Source of the DNA: Gavia stellata
Taxonomy: Eukaryota > Chordata > Aves > Gaviiformes > Gaviidae
DNA length: 64,000 nucleotides
Assembly: GCF_030936135.1 (NCBI RefSeq)
Contig: NC_082637.1
Location: forward strand, 13,591,001-13,655,000
Direction of reading: 5' to 3'
Below are positions 37,001 through 60,934 of this stretch, piece by piece. The notes beneath the pieces are model-generated. The model saw only the letters and a list, made by a program, of their open reading frames with translations. It was not told where the DNA came from and ran no database searches. A program made the translations under genes and the position numbers. Within the stretch, counting starts at the first letter, position 1; every line of letters begins with the position of its first letter.

Positions 37001-37483
37001 CAATCCAGGCACTGAGCTCGGGCTTCCAATAGCATGGACGTCTCATAAATGACCACAGCCTCGTCACAGCACTTCCTTCACGTCAGCTCCCGCAGCTAAG
37101 CCGTGATTTCAGCAAAGTTTCCCCTTCTCCGCGAGTAAACTTGCTGCACACCTCCTCTACCACGTCACGGAAGCCTTTCTAAGGTCTCTTACAGCGGTAC
37201 CAGCCCCTCCCCACCGCTAAAGCCGAGGAGGGGCTGCCCCGCCAGCAGCAGCCGGGCCCGCGGCCCGGGCGAGGGGCGCAGCCCCCACCTGGATGAAGGC
37301 GTTGGCCTGGATGCATTTGGCGTCCTCCACCGTCACCCTGAGACCGTTGGCCGTGGCGAAGCAGGTGGCGTGGTCCTGGAAGTGGACGGCCCTGAGGAGG
37401 CTGGAGAGGTGGCGGGCGTTGTCCAGGCTGGCGGCCAGCACGTACGGTTCGCCGCTGGCGGGCGGCTGCGTGGAGAGCGGCAT
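31043..37483 (-). CDS. RAD1: RAD1, checkpoint clamp subunit (9-1-1 complex), complete
   Basis: RAD1 forms the PCNA-like ring RAD9-RAD1-HUS1, loaded at damaged DNA to activate ATR signalling in the nucleus. Minus-strand coding exons in order: 37483-37289, 34705-34597, 32254-31996, 31642-31544, 31226-31043; total 846 bp, 281 residues, against 282 as I recall for human. Recognisable peptides are [98 protein letters not shown] and [11 protein letters not shown]. The start is chosen by match to human MPLLTQ; the frame is open further upstream but without an ATG. The C-terminal tail (ITEAEL) differs from human. Intron 1 carries a CR1. The gene shares a promoter with BRIX1. Confidence 0.97.
35313..35932 (+). 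mobile_element. CR1 LINE fragment, about 620 bp, in RAD1 intron 1
   Basis: The 3' end of a CR1, antisense to RAD1. It begins in the reverse-transcriptase C-terminal region ([37 protein letters not shown], then [16 protein letters not shown]), continues through [13 protein letters not shown] sequence, and ends with gttccaactgaaactattctattcta. The ATTCT repeat at the tail differs from the ATTCTATG octamer of the other copies, so it is a different CR1 subfamily. Broken and 5'-truncated. Confidence 0.92.
36385..36447. repeat. (CAAA)n microsatellite and 13-bp duplication
   Basis: A (CAAA)n run at about 36385-36406, followed by two exact copies of agtcttaaaagaa (36422-36434, 36435-36447). Located in RAD1 intron 1. 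Confidence 0.8.
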
Positions 37484-38060
37484 GGCGACCGCCCCGCCGC
37501 GCCCGCGCCGCTTCCGGAGGGAGGCGGAAGTGCGAGCGGGCGGAAGTGCGAGCGACTGTGGGCACGGCGTGGCGAGACCAAGATGGCGGCGGCCAAGAGG
37601 AAGCACGACGCTCCGGCTGCGCGGCCGAAGAAGCGAGCTAAGAGGGCCCCGAGCGCGCCCGAGCCGGATGCCAAGCCGGGATCGGACCGGACGGGCCCAG
37701 AGGAGTACAGCATCCCGCCGCCGGTCTCACAGGTATCTCCCAGCCCCGCTGCCCAGGGCGCAGCGGACTGGGCCGCGCCGGGCCGGGTGTCCCCGCTCTG
37801 CTCCCTGCCCGGGACGGTGTTTACCCACAGGACGGGCACCTCGTCTCCGTGCCCGGGCCGTGCGTTAGGGAGGTATTTCGCCTCCGTGGGACCGGCGGCG
37901 CTGTCTGCAGCGGGCCGCAGAGGCGCAGGGGATCCTCTATCTTGTGCTGCTGCTGACGGGCAGCGCGGTTCCTGCGGGCCGACTTCTGCTGCCTTTGCTG
38001 CTCCCAGGGCTGGGGTGCCGGGACTCGGGGTGTCTGGGAAGAACCCAGCTGCTAGGCGGG
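37200..38060. promoter_or_regulatory. CpG island covering RAD1 and BRIX1 first exons
   Basis: GC- and CpG-dense stretch containing both first exons and the beginnings of both first introns, bordered by AT-rich sequence on each side. Typical of a broadly expressed bidirectional vertebrate promoter. No TATA box is visible between the genes. Confidence 0.88.
37484..37582. promoter_or_regulatory. 99-bp bidirectional RAD1/BRIX1 promoter core
   Basis: Only 99 bp separate the two start codons. Inside are two copies of gcggaagtgcgagcg (37524-37538 and 37540-37554, a 16-bp period). Each has a CGGAAGTG core, the consensus for ETS/GABPA factors. An opposite-strand CCGGAA core sits at 37512-37517. The BRIX1 start itself lies in caagatggcggc, which matches the YY1 consensus. 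Transcription start sites cannot be placed from sequence; they must lie here or inside the opposite gene's 5' region. Confidence 0.8.
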
Positions 38061-41000
38061 GATAGAGAGCCTTATTCGTAATTTAGTTATAATCCCAGCG
38101 CATAAAAAAGTAACATGCGGTGGTATGTTATTTCTGTGAAAATACGGGGTGGATAATTCTGTTATACACAAAGGATATATGGAAATTGGTTTTTTTAGGA
38201 ATCATCCTGAGAAGGCTTCAATAACTGCCTTGTAGTTAGCTTCAACGTGCTACTTTTTGTTTTTCTTTTACGTCTGAGATCTTGTCACATGCTCATCTGT
38301 AGGAAAAGCTAAATTGTGCTCTGAGACTGTAGCCGGCACATTTTGCACGGAAGAAAGGGTGCCTTTTGCAAATAAGTAATGCGTATGGCTTTCTTAATAC
38401 TTAGGTGTTTTGTAGAGTGAAAGCTTTTACTTAGAAACATAATGAAGCAGGATGGAGGACACTTTCTCGTGTAAAAACTTAGGCCCCTGTGTTCTGTAGG
38501 CAAGTCAGCGCTCTTGCTGAGAGAGTGATTCTGTGCAGATGGGCAGATAATGTTAATAACAAATGTTCTTACTGTGTTTTTCTGTAATTACAGTTGAAAC
38601 CTTTACTGTTGCTGTAGTTTAGTACTTTTAAGGCTAGAAACTTCCTGTTTAACTTTTGTGTCTTTTTCCTAGGGTAAATGGAAAAACAAGGAGCGAGTGC
38701 TTATTTTCTCTTCTCGTGGAATTAATTTCAGAACAAGGCACCTAATGCAAGACTTAAGGACATTGATGCCTCACTCTAAAGCAGGTAGGGTTAGACATCG
38801 TCCCTAACTTATGTTTTCAGAATAGTTTTAAACCAAGAACTTGTTAACAACCTATTCTTTTTAAAAACATAGTACGTAGCTGTTTTGATGAAACTTTATC
38901 TTAAACAAGCAAACACCAAACCCCTTTTGGGGCAGCAAATATGGCCACTGTCGTATCTTAATATTCTCTAGAAAATTACTCCTATGGCCTCAGTCCTGTA
39001 AGTGCCAAGATACTTTTGTTGCTATGCTTATTTATTGCATAACATGGCTGAAACAACTTGATAGCTATTCTTAATCTTTCATTTATAACCAGTAGAATTT
39101 TTGCAGGACTGTTTGTTAAAAGAACTTCTTGTGTTAAATTGGTTTTCCAGCCTTCTAAATGTTGTTCCTCTTTTCCAGATACTAAAATGGACCGTAAAGA
39201 CCAGTTGTTTGTGATTAATGAGGTAATCCAGGATTTAACTAGTGCTTCTTTTTTATTTTCTCTGGAAGTTCAATCTGCAAGAGAAAAGGGCAGCCAAGTT
39301 CAAAGGATCTTACACTAGTTATAGGAGTTGTATAACTTCACAGATGAAAATTACTGATACTCAAAAAGTGCTGATGTTAAAACAGGACATTGACTTTTGA
39401 TTAATAAAACCAAAATGAAACCTTTAATTAAACATAAACTTTTGTCATGAAGAAATAAAACAGAATGTGCCTTTCTGTCTAGCTGAAAAGTATTACTGTT
39501 TATACTTGAAGAAAGTAGGGAACAAATATGCAGCCAGGCCAGACAGTGTAGTAGGATATTGGTAGTTCTGAAACTAGAACCTAATGTCACAGCTCCTGCT
39601 CTGTTGTTTATATCCTGGAGAGTTTATCACATTGCTTGTAGCTTTAGTGAAGTTATTACTTCTGGTAATAAATACATGAGATTTTTCAATAAAATATGTG
39701 CTTCAACTTAAGTTTGGGGATCAGTAAGTGTAATTTATAAAGACAAGACCTTTGCTTTTGAACCTACGTTTTGGAAGGGGGAAGATATTGCAGACTAATG
39801 TAGAAAGTTTTTGAAAATGTCTTCAGAATTTTGTAAACAGTTAATTTGGCCTGTCTTGTGTAGGTGTGCGAAATGAAAAACTGCAATAAGTGCATCTTTT
39901 TTGAAGCAAAAAAGAAACAGGATCTCTATATGTGGTAAGAAAATGTTATTTTTTCTTACATTTCCGTATATAGCTGGGCAGGTTTCTGTTCAATCTAATC
40001 TTTCATATTGAAGATGCATGAAATAGTATTGCTTAGTTCAATCCCTGCTAATCCTGCACTTGTTTGGGTAGTGCAAGTTTACAGTGCATGACCAGCTTTT
40101 GTAGACTGTTTACAGAAGCATTTTTCAAAATTGTTTAGAAAGCAAGTATTTGTAAGTATGTTAAAGGAACTCAATAGTACTATAAAAGCAACAAAATTAC
40201 TTTAATACAGAAACAGCTGGTTGGAGTGTACTGTAGAAAGCCAGCATACCTTCTGGCTGCTGTTAACATTTTTCGTTTCTCTCTTTCCCACTACCTGTCC
40301 TGTGCAGGCTTTCAAATACACCACAGGGACCATCAGCTAAATTCTTAGTGCAGAACGGTAAGTTGGTTGACATTATAGCGTTTGGACTCTTGCTTTATTG
40401 TCTGTACAGTTTTCTGTAAGTACTAAAATGATCTTTTTAAAAAAACCACTGTAGTTCACACACTGGCTGAATTGAAGATGACAGGAAACTGCCTAAGGGG
40501 CTCACGGCCCCTTTTGTCTTTTGATCCGGTAAGTGTAGGTTTCATTTCACTGAGTATGCTTTTGTTTTCATTACATGACTATTGCATTTAGCTTTGTACA
40601 TAAAATTACATTTTTCCTTTGTAGACATTTGACAAGGAGCCACACTATGCCCTGCTAAAAGAATTGTTTATTCAGGTCAGTCTGTAGATCTGCTGTCCAG
40701 TATTTCTTACTCATTGGCAATGTTTTTTGGCAACGTATTTAAAAATCTCAAGTTTCTTTTAAGTAGTAGTTTCACACTTCTGAACTTGCAAAAAATCTTT
40801 AAAGGATTAGGGTCATGTGCTTAAAATCACAGGGACACTTGTTCGTAAGTTTTAGGTTTTGAAATGCTACCTGGGATTGGGATCTTAGTAAATTAAAATT
40901 AATTAAAAATGAGAGATTTATGTTTGGCCTCTTATACTACAGATACTTAGAAATACTGCCTTTTATTACAGATATTTAGTACACCACAGTATCACCCTAA

Positions 41001-42339
41001 AAGCCAGCCTTTTGTAGATCATGTTTTCACCTTCACTGTTACAGACGAGAGGATTTGGTTTCGGAATTATCAGGTTAGTAGTCTCTTTTAGCTCTTCAGG
41101 TGGTGCTCAGTGGAGTAATTTCATATCAAATTCATTAATTACAATTAAATGAGAAGAGTCATTATTGCCAGGATATGCCAACACCTAGTGCTTGCACAAA
41201 GTAATTTTAGTGTCCTAAAATGACTTACCTTCTCCTGTGTCTCTGGGGAGAGCTAGTTTAAGTTCCGTGTACTTCAACTTGCATTCTGGTTTTGGGATTC
41301 TGTGACGGTTGTCTTGTTAACGGGAAGTACTAGCCAAAGCCTAAGCTTCGCCTGTCTTTTAACCTTACTTGGTGCTTTGGCTCAGAGTCTGCTGGAGCTT
41401 ACTTTTTAAAGGAGGAATTCACAAATACCTAGTACTAAGTGCTTGCTTGAACCTAAAAGAACTGCTTTATATACAGAACTGTGTTTGCACAAGTCTAGCT
41501 TGTCAGCTTCAGTGGCATCGTATCTTGGATTTAAATTCAGTTGGGTATCACTGTATGCAAGGTGCCTTCGAGGCCATATGCTTTGATTCAATCCATGAAA
41601 GAGTATTCTTTTTATTGCAGATAATAGAAGAAGATGCATCTCTAGTAGAAATTGGGCCTCGTTTTGTCCTGAACCTCATAAAAATCTTCCAAGGTAGCTT
41701 TGGAGGACCAACTCTATATGAAAATCCCCATTACCAGTCCCCAAATATGGTAAGCAGCTTTGTCTTTGTCTTCTCTGTCATTTAGCAGCTAATTTGAAAA
41801 CCAATCTTGCAGTCTGTCTGTGCAGGAGAATCATGTATGCCTTTCCCTGGGACCCTTTGTGGAAAAGAGTGCCCTAACTGATCACAATTTGAGAACAGAG
41901 TAATTGTGTACAAATGGAATGAATACAAAACTTACATCACCGAAAAGATGGCATTACACTAAGGATTTTGACAATTAAGCAGAGAAATTACCACCTGTTT
42001 CTTTAATACCTGATTTCTTCCATCTTGTTTTTTTGAAACCTGGTGTAATTTAAATTCTTACTTCTATAGCATCGACGGCTGATAAGATTGTCAGTGGCAG
42101 CTAAGTTCAGAGAGAAACAGCAAGTGAAGGAGGTGCAAAAGATTAAGAAAACAGGAAGTAAGGTGCTTATTGAAGAAGATCCCACTGAAGTAGTCTTTGA
42201 AACTCCAGCTGAAGAAAAGCCAGTGGAAATACAGCTCGTGAAACCAGAGTCAAAGCCAATTGTTAAAGATAAAAAGAAGCCACGCAAAATTCAAAGGAAG
42301 AAGCAAAAAAAGCTTTTCAGAACTGAAGCGTCAGCATAA
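37583..42339 (+). CDS. BRIX1: BRIX1, 60S ribosome biogenesis factor (Brix domain), complete
   Basis: Nucleolar Brix-domain protein needed for early 60S subunit assembly, with yeast Brx1 as its counterpart. Exons: 37583-37732, 38673-38784, 39179-39222, 39864-39934, 40308-40357, 40455-40528, 40625-40675, 40972-41073, 41621-41749, 42070-42339. All phases join to 1053 bp, 350 residues. Residues 1-50 form a basic, poorly conserved tail with PKKRAKR, a likely nuclear signal. The Brix domain starts near residue 55 (IFSSRGINFRTRHLMQDL) and includes LFVINEVCEMKNCNKCIFFE, HTLAELKMTGNCLRGSRPLL, HYALLKELFIQIF and FQGSFGGPTLYENPHYQSPN. After about residue 261 the tail is Lys-rich and diverges from human except for TPAEEKP-E-Q-VKPE. 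Confidence 0.97.
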
Positions 42340-42482
42340 ATGTTACAAGTGAAGAAACTAAGCAGACTCCAAAGCCATCTGTTAGTCTGGTATAGGTATA
42401 CCTAGCTGTATTTCTTAGCTATATTGACACAACATTGTAAATACTTGTTTTTACAGACAAAACTAACTGGACTTCAGTTTTA

Positions 42483-42488
42483 AATAAA
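42483..42488 (+). terminator. BRIX1: BRIX1 poly(A) signal
   Basis: AATAAA 144 bases after the stop codon, followed by T-rich sequence (tttcttttattacg ... ttttttttattg). It gives a short 3'UTR of about 165 bases. Confidence 0.8.
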
Positions 42489-42509
42489 CAAAATACCGAT
42501 TTCTTTTAT

Positions 42510-44128
42510 TACGATTGATTTTGCACTTTTTTTTATTGTCTTTCTCTCTTTGAGATGATTCTGGGTTTTGAAAAACAGCATGGCAGCAGGGAAGGGGGAG
42601 TAAGACACTCCAAATATTTCTGCTTTTGAGAATTGGCTTTTTACACTTCAATACCTCTGGGAAACAACTTACTGTAACATGTACAAGGAATAAAAATAAC
42701 TGGGTAGTCATTGGTGCTTGTCATTAACTGGAACTCAAAAGTCAGCTTTCCTAGCCTGACAGCAGTAGAAAATCCTTTTAAAAGTTTTAACTTTATAGGA
42801 ATTCTCTCTTGGGGAGTGGTGTTAACTTTTTTCGTCCTCTATAATCCCTAGGGAATACAAAGGGTTATGGCCTCTTAATTGCTTTTTTTTATTGATAGTA
42901 AAAAAGCTGCTACTTTTGCCTGCGGTAGCTCTGCAGATTCTTAGGACCTGAAACGTAGACATGGGAGAGAAACAGGCTAACTTAGGACTCTAGCCCTTAA
43001 TACCAAATTCATTGCAAGTTCCCTAAAGGCAAGAGGTACACGCTACCAATGTCTGCGTATCAAAGCCAAACACCTGTAGTCGCCTGAAATCGAATTGCTC
43101 GTGATTCTGTTACAGCAGCAGTGCGTAAAAGCAATGATTGTGTTTAACAGAATTCCACTCTTTTATACGTTTACACATGGAAGCAATTTTTTGTTTGTTT
43201 AAATGCTGTCCTCTTGGTTCAATTGTATGTGTAGTTTAGGTCTTGTTTTTCGAAGTAGAGTGAGTCCATATAGATTTTTCCATGTAAAATTGGCTTATAA
43301 GCTTCCAATATTGCTTAAAAGTCATTACAACCAAAAGCCTTGATTTTGCTCATGGAAAATGTCTGTACTTTAAATGCAGCTGAGTTCATTGCACACTGAT
43401 CAGCAAGAAGTCCAGAGTTTGGTTCACTGTAGTTCTTGCCTACTGTCTGATGGTTGACATTGCTTCAGAGCTGCGGCATAAGGTCAGCATTAATTCGGGG
43501 CTGTTTTTTCATGAAGCTTTCAGAAAATTACTGTCCACGAGTCTGCCCTTTTGCCAGATGCAGTTAAATGAGTCTCTGTGTTCACAACTTATTAGCTGGG
43601 GAAAGGAGCCTACAACTATTCTCTCACAAAAAGTCTAATGGCATCAGTCTTCAACCAGACCAAAAAGTTTCAACCATAATTGAGTGAGAATTTCTCTATA
43701 GCGCTCAGCAAAAGTCTGATTCCAATAAACATTTGACTGATTTTAGCAAACAGTTACTGACCACTCTAGGGCTGTTTCTTCATTACCTTTCTTTAATCTG
43801 CTTTCTGGTTCCAGACCTCATGACATGGTTCTTCCACTGACTGTAGTGCTGTCTCCCTGTCAACTCCCCCAGCTTCCCTGTGTTTCAAGGTCTTGCTCAT
43901 GCCCTGTTGCTATTTGGTTCTTCTGTTGGGTTCAGCCTCTGGTATCTTGGTACTGAACAGATGTAGCTGGCACAAGAGGAAGCTGACTTGTTAAGAGCTA
44001 AATGTTGCCCTACCCGACAGGGCAAGGGAAGTTCAGTGTCACCTCTGTAACGAGGTGGTCTGTGTGCCATCTGATTGGAAAGAAAGACTGGTGAATACAG
44101 GCATCTGTTCAGTTCATCTGGTCTAATA
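42510..44128. other. Intergenic sequence between BRIX1 and DNAJC21, first part
   Basis: About 1.6 kb of unique-looking AT-rich sequence. I see no exon, RNA gene or mobile element in it. Confidence 0.5.
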
Positions 44129-44808
44129 CATAGAATCACAATATCTTGAGTTGGAAGAGACCCATAAGGATCATCAAGTCCAACCCACTGCTCCTCACAG
44201 GACCACCTAAAACTAAACCGTATGACTAAGACCATCGTCCAGACACTCCTTGAACTCTGACAGGCTTGGTTCCATGACCACTTCCCTGGGGATCCTGTTC
44301 CAGGGGTCTGCCAGCCACTCAGTGAAGAACCTTTTCCTAATGTCCAATTGGAACTTCCCCTGATGCAGCTTGATTCCGTTTCCTCATGTCCTGTCGCTGG
44401 TCACCAGAGAGAGATCAGCACCCCTCTGCTGCTCTCCCCCCCCCATGAGGAAGGTGTAGACTGTGATGAAGGCACTCCTCAGTCTTCTCTAAGCTGAACG
44501 AGCCAAGTTGCCTCAGTCACTCCTTGCAAGTCTCACCCTCGAGGCCTTTCACCATCTTGGTCGCCCTCCTCTGGACTCACTCTCATAGTTTGATGCCCTT
44601 CTTACATGGAGGTGCCCAAACCTGCACACGGTACTCGAGGTGGGGCCGCACCAGTGGGGTGTAGAGCGGGACAGTCACCTCCCCCGACCAGCTAGCTGTG
44701 CTGTGCTCTGGTGGATGCACCCCAGGGCACGGGTGGCCCTTTGGGCTGCCAGGGCACACTGCTGACTCGTATTCAACTTGCCGTCAACCCAAACCCCAGA
44801 TCTCATTG
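44129..44808 (-). mobile_element. CR1 LINE fragment, inverted, upstream of DNAJC21
   Basis: About 680 bp in reverse orientation. At the left edge is the reverse complement of the CR1 3' end (tagaatcacaatatcttgag, then gatcatcaagtccaaccc). It continues through gtcctgtcgctggtcacca, ggtcgccctcctctggac, ctcgaggtggggccgcacca and cccagggcacgggtggccc, all typical of this LINE. It ends about 550 bp before the DNAJC21 start codon. Confidence 0.92.
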
Positions 44809-45361
44809 TCTAATCCAAAGCTCAGCTCATGCAGTGCCAGCTGACACACGCCTAATCTACAGGAAAAGGTGGCTCTGGCCAAACCTGGGATCTCTGAAGA
44901 GCACAGGTGCCAAAAAAAGCAAAAAGTTAACACTGATAACCCGAGACACGGGAGCTGCATTGGCTGTACCTCCGAGCTCCGGGGCACGCACAGAAATTCT
45001 GGTTATTCGACATCGGGTGACTGCAAGACCAAAACCCGGCAGTACGGGGGGGGACAGCAGCCTCCCCGAGTTTCTCCTGCAGCCACCAGCCCGCCGGCTG
45101 GCACAACGCGGGCGCCGGCTCCGCCCGAGCGGAGGCCGAGGGCGTGTGGCGGCGGCGGGGCCCTCCTGCCCCCCTTCCCCCCCGGCCGCACCCGGCGGGC
45201 CCGCCCCGCCTCCCGCCGGCGTAGCTCCTCCCGGCGGGGGGGCGGTGGCGGCGAGGGCTCCTGATGGCTGCGCCGCCGCCGGCCCCGCCTCTGCCCGCTG
45301 TCTTGGCCGCGCTGCCGGCCGGCCGGCGCTTCCCCCCACGCGGAGCCGCCGCCCCGCCGCC

Positions 45362-58585
<13,224 letters not shown>

Positions 58586-58904
58586 AACTTTGTTACAGTG
58601 ACAGTCTTCAGCATCATACATGAAAACTCTCCCAAAAACTGAAAAAACACACTGCCTGTGTTTGGAGTTAAACAGAGAAAGCAAGCCCTAATTTTTGAAA
58701 AAAAGGAAGATGCAACAAAAGGAGTATTATCTTGTGAAGGAACCTGGGCTTTCTTCTGGTCTTCATCAGCCTTTCTTTAATGACTGGATTTGACCTACCA
58801 TCTCAGCAGCTTTCATATTGGAGGTGGGGAAACAGTAATTCAAAGTGACTCATCTTGCATTCCTGTTGAAACTTGCAAGGATAAAGTACCCACACAGAGG
58901 AAAT

Positions 58905-58910
58905 AATAAA
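58905..58910 (+). terminator. DNAJC21: DNAJC21 poly(A) signal
   Basis: AATAAA about 320 bases after the TAG stop, followed by ttattttaac and a GTTGTTG-T-rich downstream stretch. Closest canonical signal to the stop. Confidence 0.78.
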
Positions 58911-58929
58911 TTATTTTAACACTTATGTT

Positions 58930-60571
58930 GTTGCTGCTTTTCTTTTAAGAGGGCTTAGCTCAGGGTGAGTGTAGCCAATAGAGGGGCCTGTGCTGCTCTG
59001 ATCATCTATCAAAGATGAAACATCACCAAGACATGGAAAAACACAGGCTTTTCTGCCATCCCCAAGGGCCCTTTCAAATTACTTAATTACATTAAACAGC
59101 AGACAGAAGGGAAAGAGTAAGATGACAAAGCTGGTTAATCAGTTTTGACAATTCCTGTTGGTTTTGTACATGTGCCTGCATGCTAGGTGTTGGGAAAAAA
59201 AAAAAGTCTTGTGGAAGAGCCTTGCTGGAATAAATGAAAGCAGAAATAAATGATGGGCATGAATAAATTAATTGCTTCTGATTTCTAATGAAAAACAACA
59301 CGGGAATTGGTATTGCACCTCTGCTTAAATGCATAATCTACCTGACCTTGAGTAGCTCAAAAAAAAAAAAAAAAAAGGTGATTTTGGAGTGGAAGTGGAT
59401 TTTACACAGGAATTGTCAATGCAGTTGGAGAAGACAGTGCTCAGCAAGGGCTGTAGTATGTTGTTTAGGAAAACCCTTGATTAGAATTTTCCAGAAGCAT
59501 GGATCTTGCATGAACTAAGTTCCCCTGAAGTTTCACCTTGTCACACAAAGTGGCAGCATCCTCTCCTTCCCCCACAAGTTGATGTGGTACCTTGATTGGG
59601 TCAAGGAATTATTCAGATGTTAAAATTTGAATGCAAGTAAAATGATCACAGAATCACTGAAGTTGGAAAAGACCTGTAAGATCATCAAGTCCAACCATCA
59701 ACCAAAAAAAAAAAACCCCACCTCCGTGCCCATTAAGCCATGTCCCACAATGATAAATGTACAGTTCTTGCTGACTGTCCACAACACCATTTTTTTTTGT
59801 TGGAAACCAAAGGATGTAGTGAACTGAAACATTATGTAAGAAAGACACGTGGCATCTTCATCAGCGTTTGCATCTTTGTTAAATGACTGATGGGTGTGCT
59901 GTGCAATGCCAAAAGCAGAAGGAAAAGAAAAGCGTATTTTGGAGGGGACGATGACTGGATTAGAGCCCCATCGTAAAAATAATTACTGTAATTAGAAACT
60001 TTTCAACTTTTCTGCACACACACATTTTTTTCATGCTCTAATTACAGTGTATCCTTGTAGTAAGGGTAAACAGTTTTAACTCTGTTTGAAACCACCAGTT
60101 GGGTTCTGCTCAGGGTGGTTCTCAGCCAGAGATTGACTATGCTTATGTAAATGAAATCTCACAGACTGAACCCTACAGTATTACTTTTTGACTTAAATTT
60201 TTTTCTTATTTAAATAAAAACAAATGCTTTATCATGTGTGTGTTTTACAAATGCTTGTATGTACTGGGTATAAATGGCAAGGTTTTTGTAGCGGGGGTGG
60301 GGGCAGCAGCGACTGCTGTGGAAGGCAGGCGGGGACTGCCCTGCCCTGATCCCAGCCTGCTCTGCAGCAGGCCCACCGCACACCAACACTCAGCCACTCG
60401 GGAGCATGTGGTTCTTCTGTGAAAAATGTATTTAAGAACGAACAGTAAACACTGCAGTACAAAGGAACACGGCCAGAGCACCAGGAGTCACACCATGGCA
60501 GCACTGGGACCACTCTCAAGGGGACTATGGTTGCTACAAAGTCCAAACAGCACGCACTTCCCCTAAACAAC
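58930..60571. other. Tail-to-tail spacer between DNAJC21 and AGXT2
   Basis: About 1.6 kb. It holds a poly(A) tract at 59350-59368, a short inverted CR1 piece, and a modestly GC-richer stretch at 60290-60400 with no recognisable protein. No gene seen. Confidence 0.55.
59644..59755 (-). mobile_element. Short inverted CR1 3' end
   Basis: The reverse complement of the CR1 tail (tcacagaatcactgaagttg, then gatcatcaagtccaacca), followed by an A12-A13 tract and gtgcccattaagccatgtcc. Only about 110 bp remain; strongly 5'-truncated. Confidence 0.85.
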
Positions 60572-60577
60572 TTTATT
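60572..60577 (-). terminator. AGXT2: Candidate AGXT2 poly(A) signal
   Basis: AATAAA on the minus strand (TTTATT on the plus strand), about 360 bases after the AGXT2 stop. First canonical signal on that strand. Confidence 0.6.
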
Positions 60578-60934
60578 AATTTGCTGTTACTCTTTCTAAC
60601 AATTACCAGGTTTTTTTATGATTTTCATAGATGAAAGGTGAGTATATATATCCCTCTTCATCTGATACCCAGTTAACCCAATCAGGGTTTTTTATGCTAA
60701 GGCAAGAATAGGGGTGCAGCCAATACATGACACCACTGTAGAACTGAACTGTCTGTTTGCAAGAGATTATAGCATATTCTTTGTTAACACTGGCTTTCTC
60801 AGGCTGCTCTTACAATAGCGAACAAGTATTCATCTTCAGACTATGATTTTCTCATCCACTGTAGATCAGTGCAGAGTCTGGGTGGCAAGTATCAGGGGTT
60901 CTCTGTGCGTCTCATGTACGGAAACAAATCAAGT

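Noticed and set aside
37179-38065. Several long overlapping frames on both strands around 37.2-38.1 kb
   Set aside because: They are by-products of GC-rich sequence at the RAD1 and BRIX1 first exons. Only the frames matching RAD1 and BRIX1 are supported.
60232-60570. 112-codon minus-strand frame near the AGXT2 3' end
   Set aside because: Cys/Pro-rich composition without homology that I know, in the spacer beyond the AGXT2 poly(A) signal.
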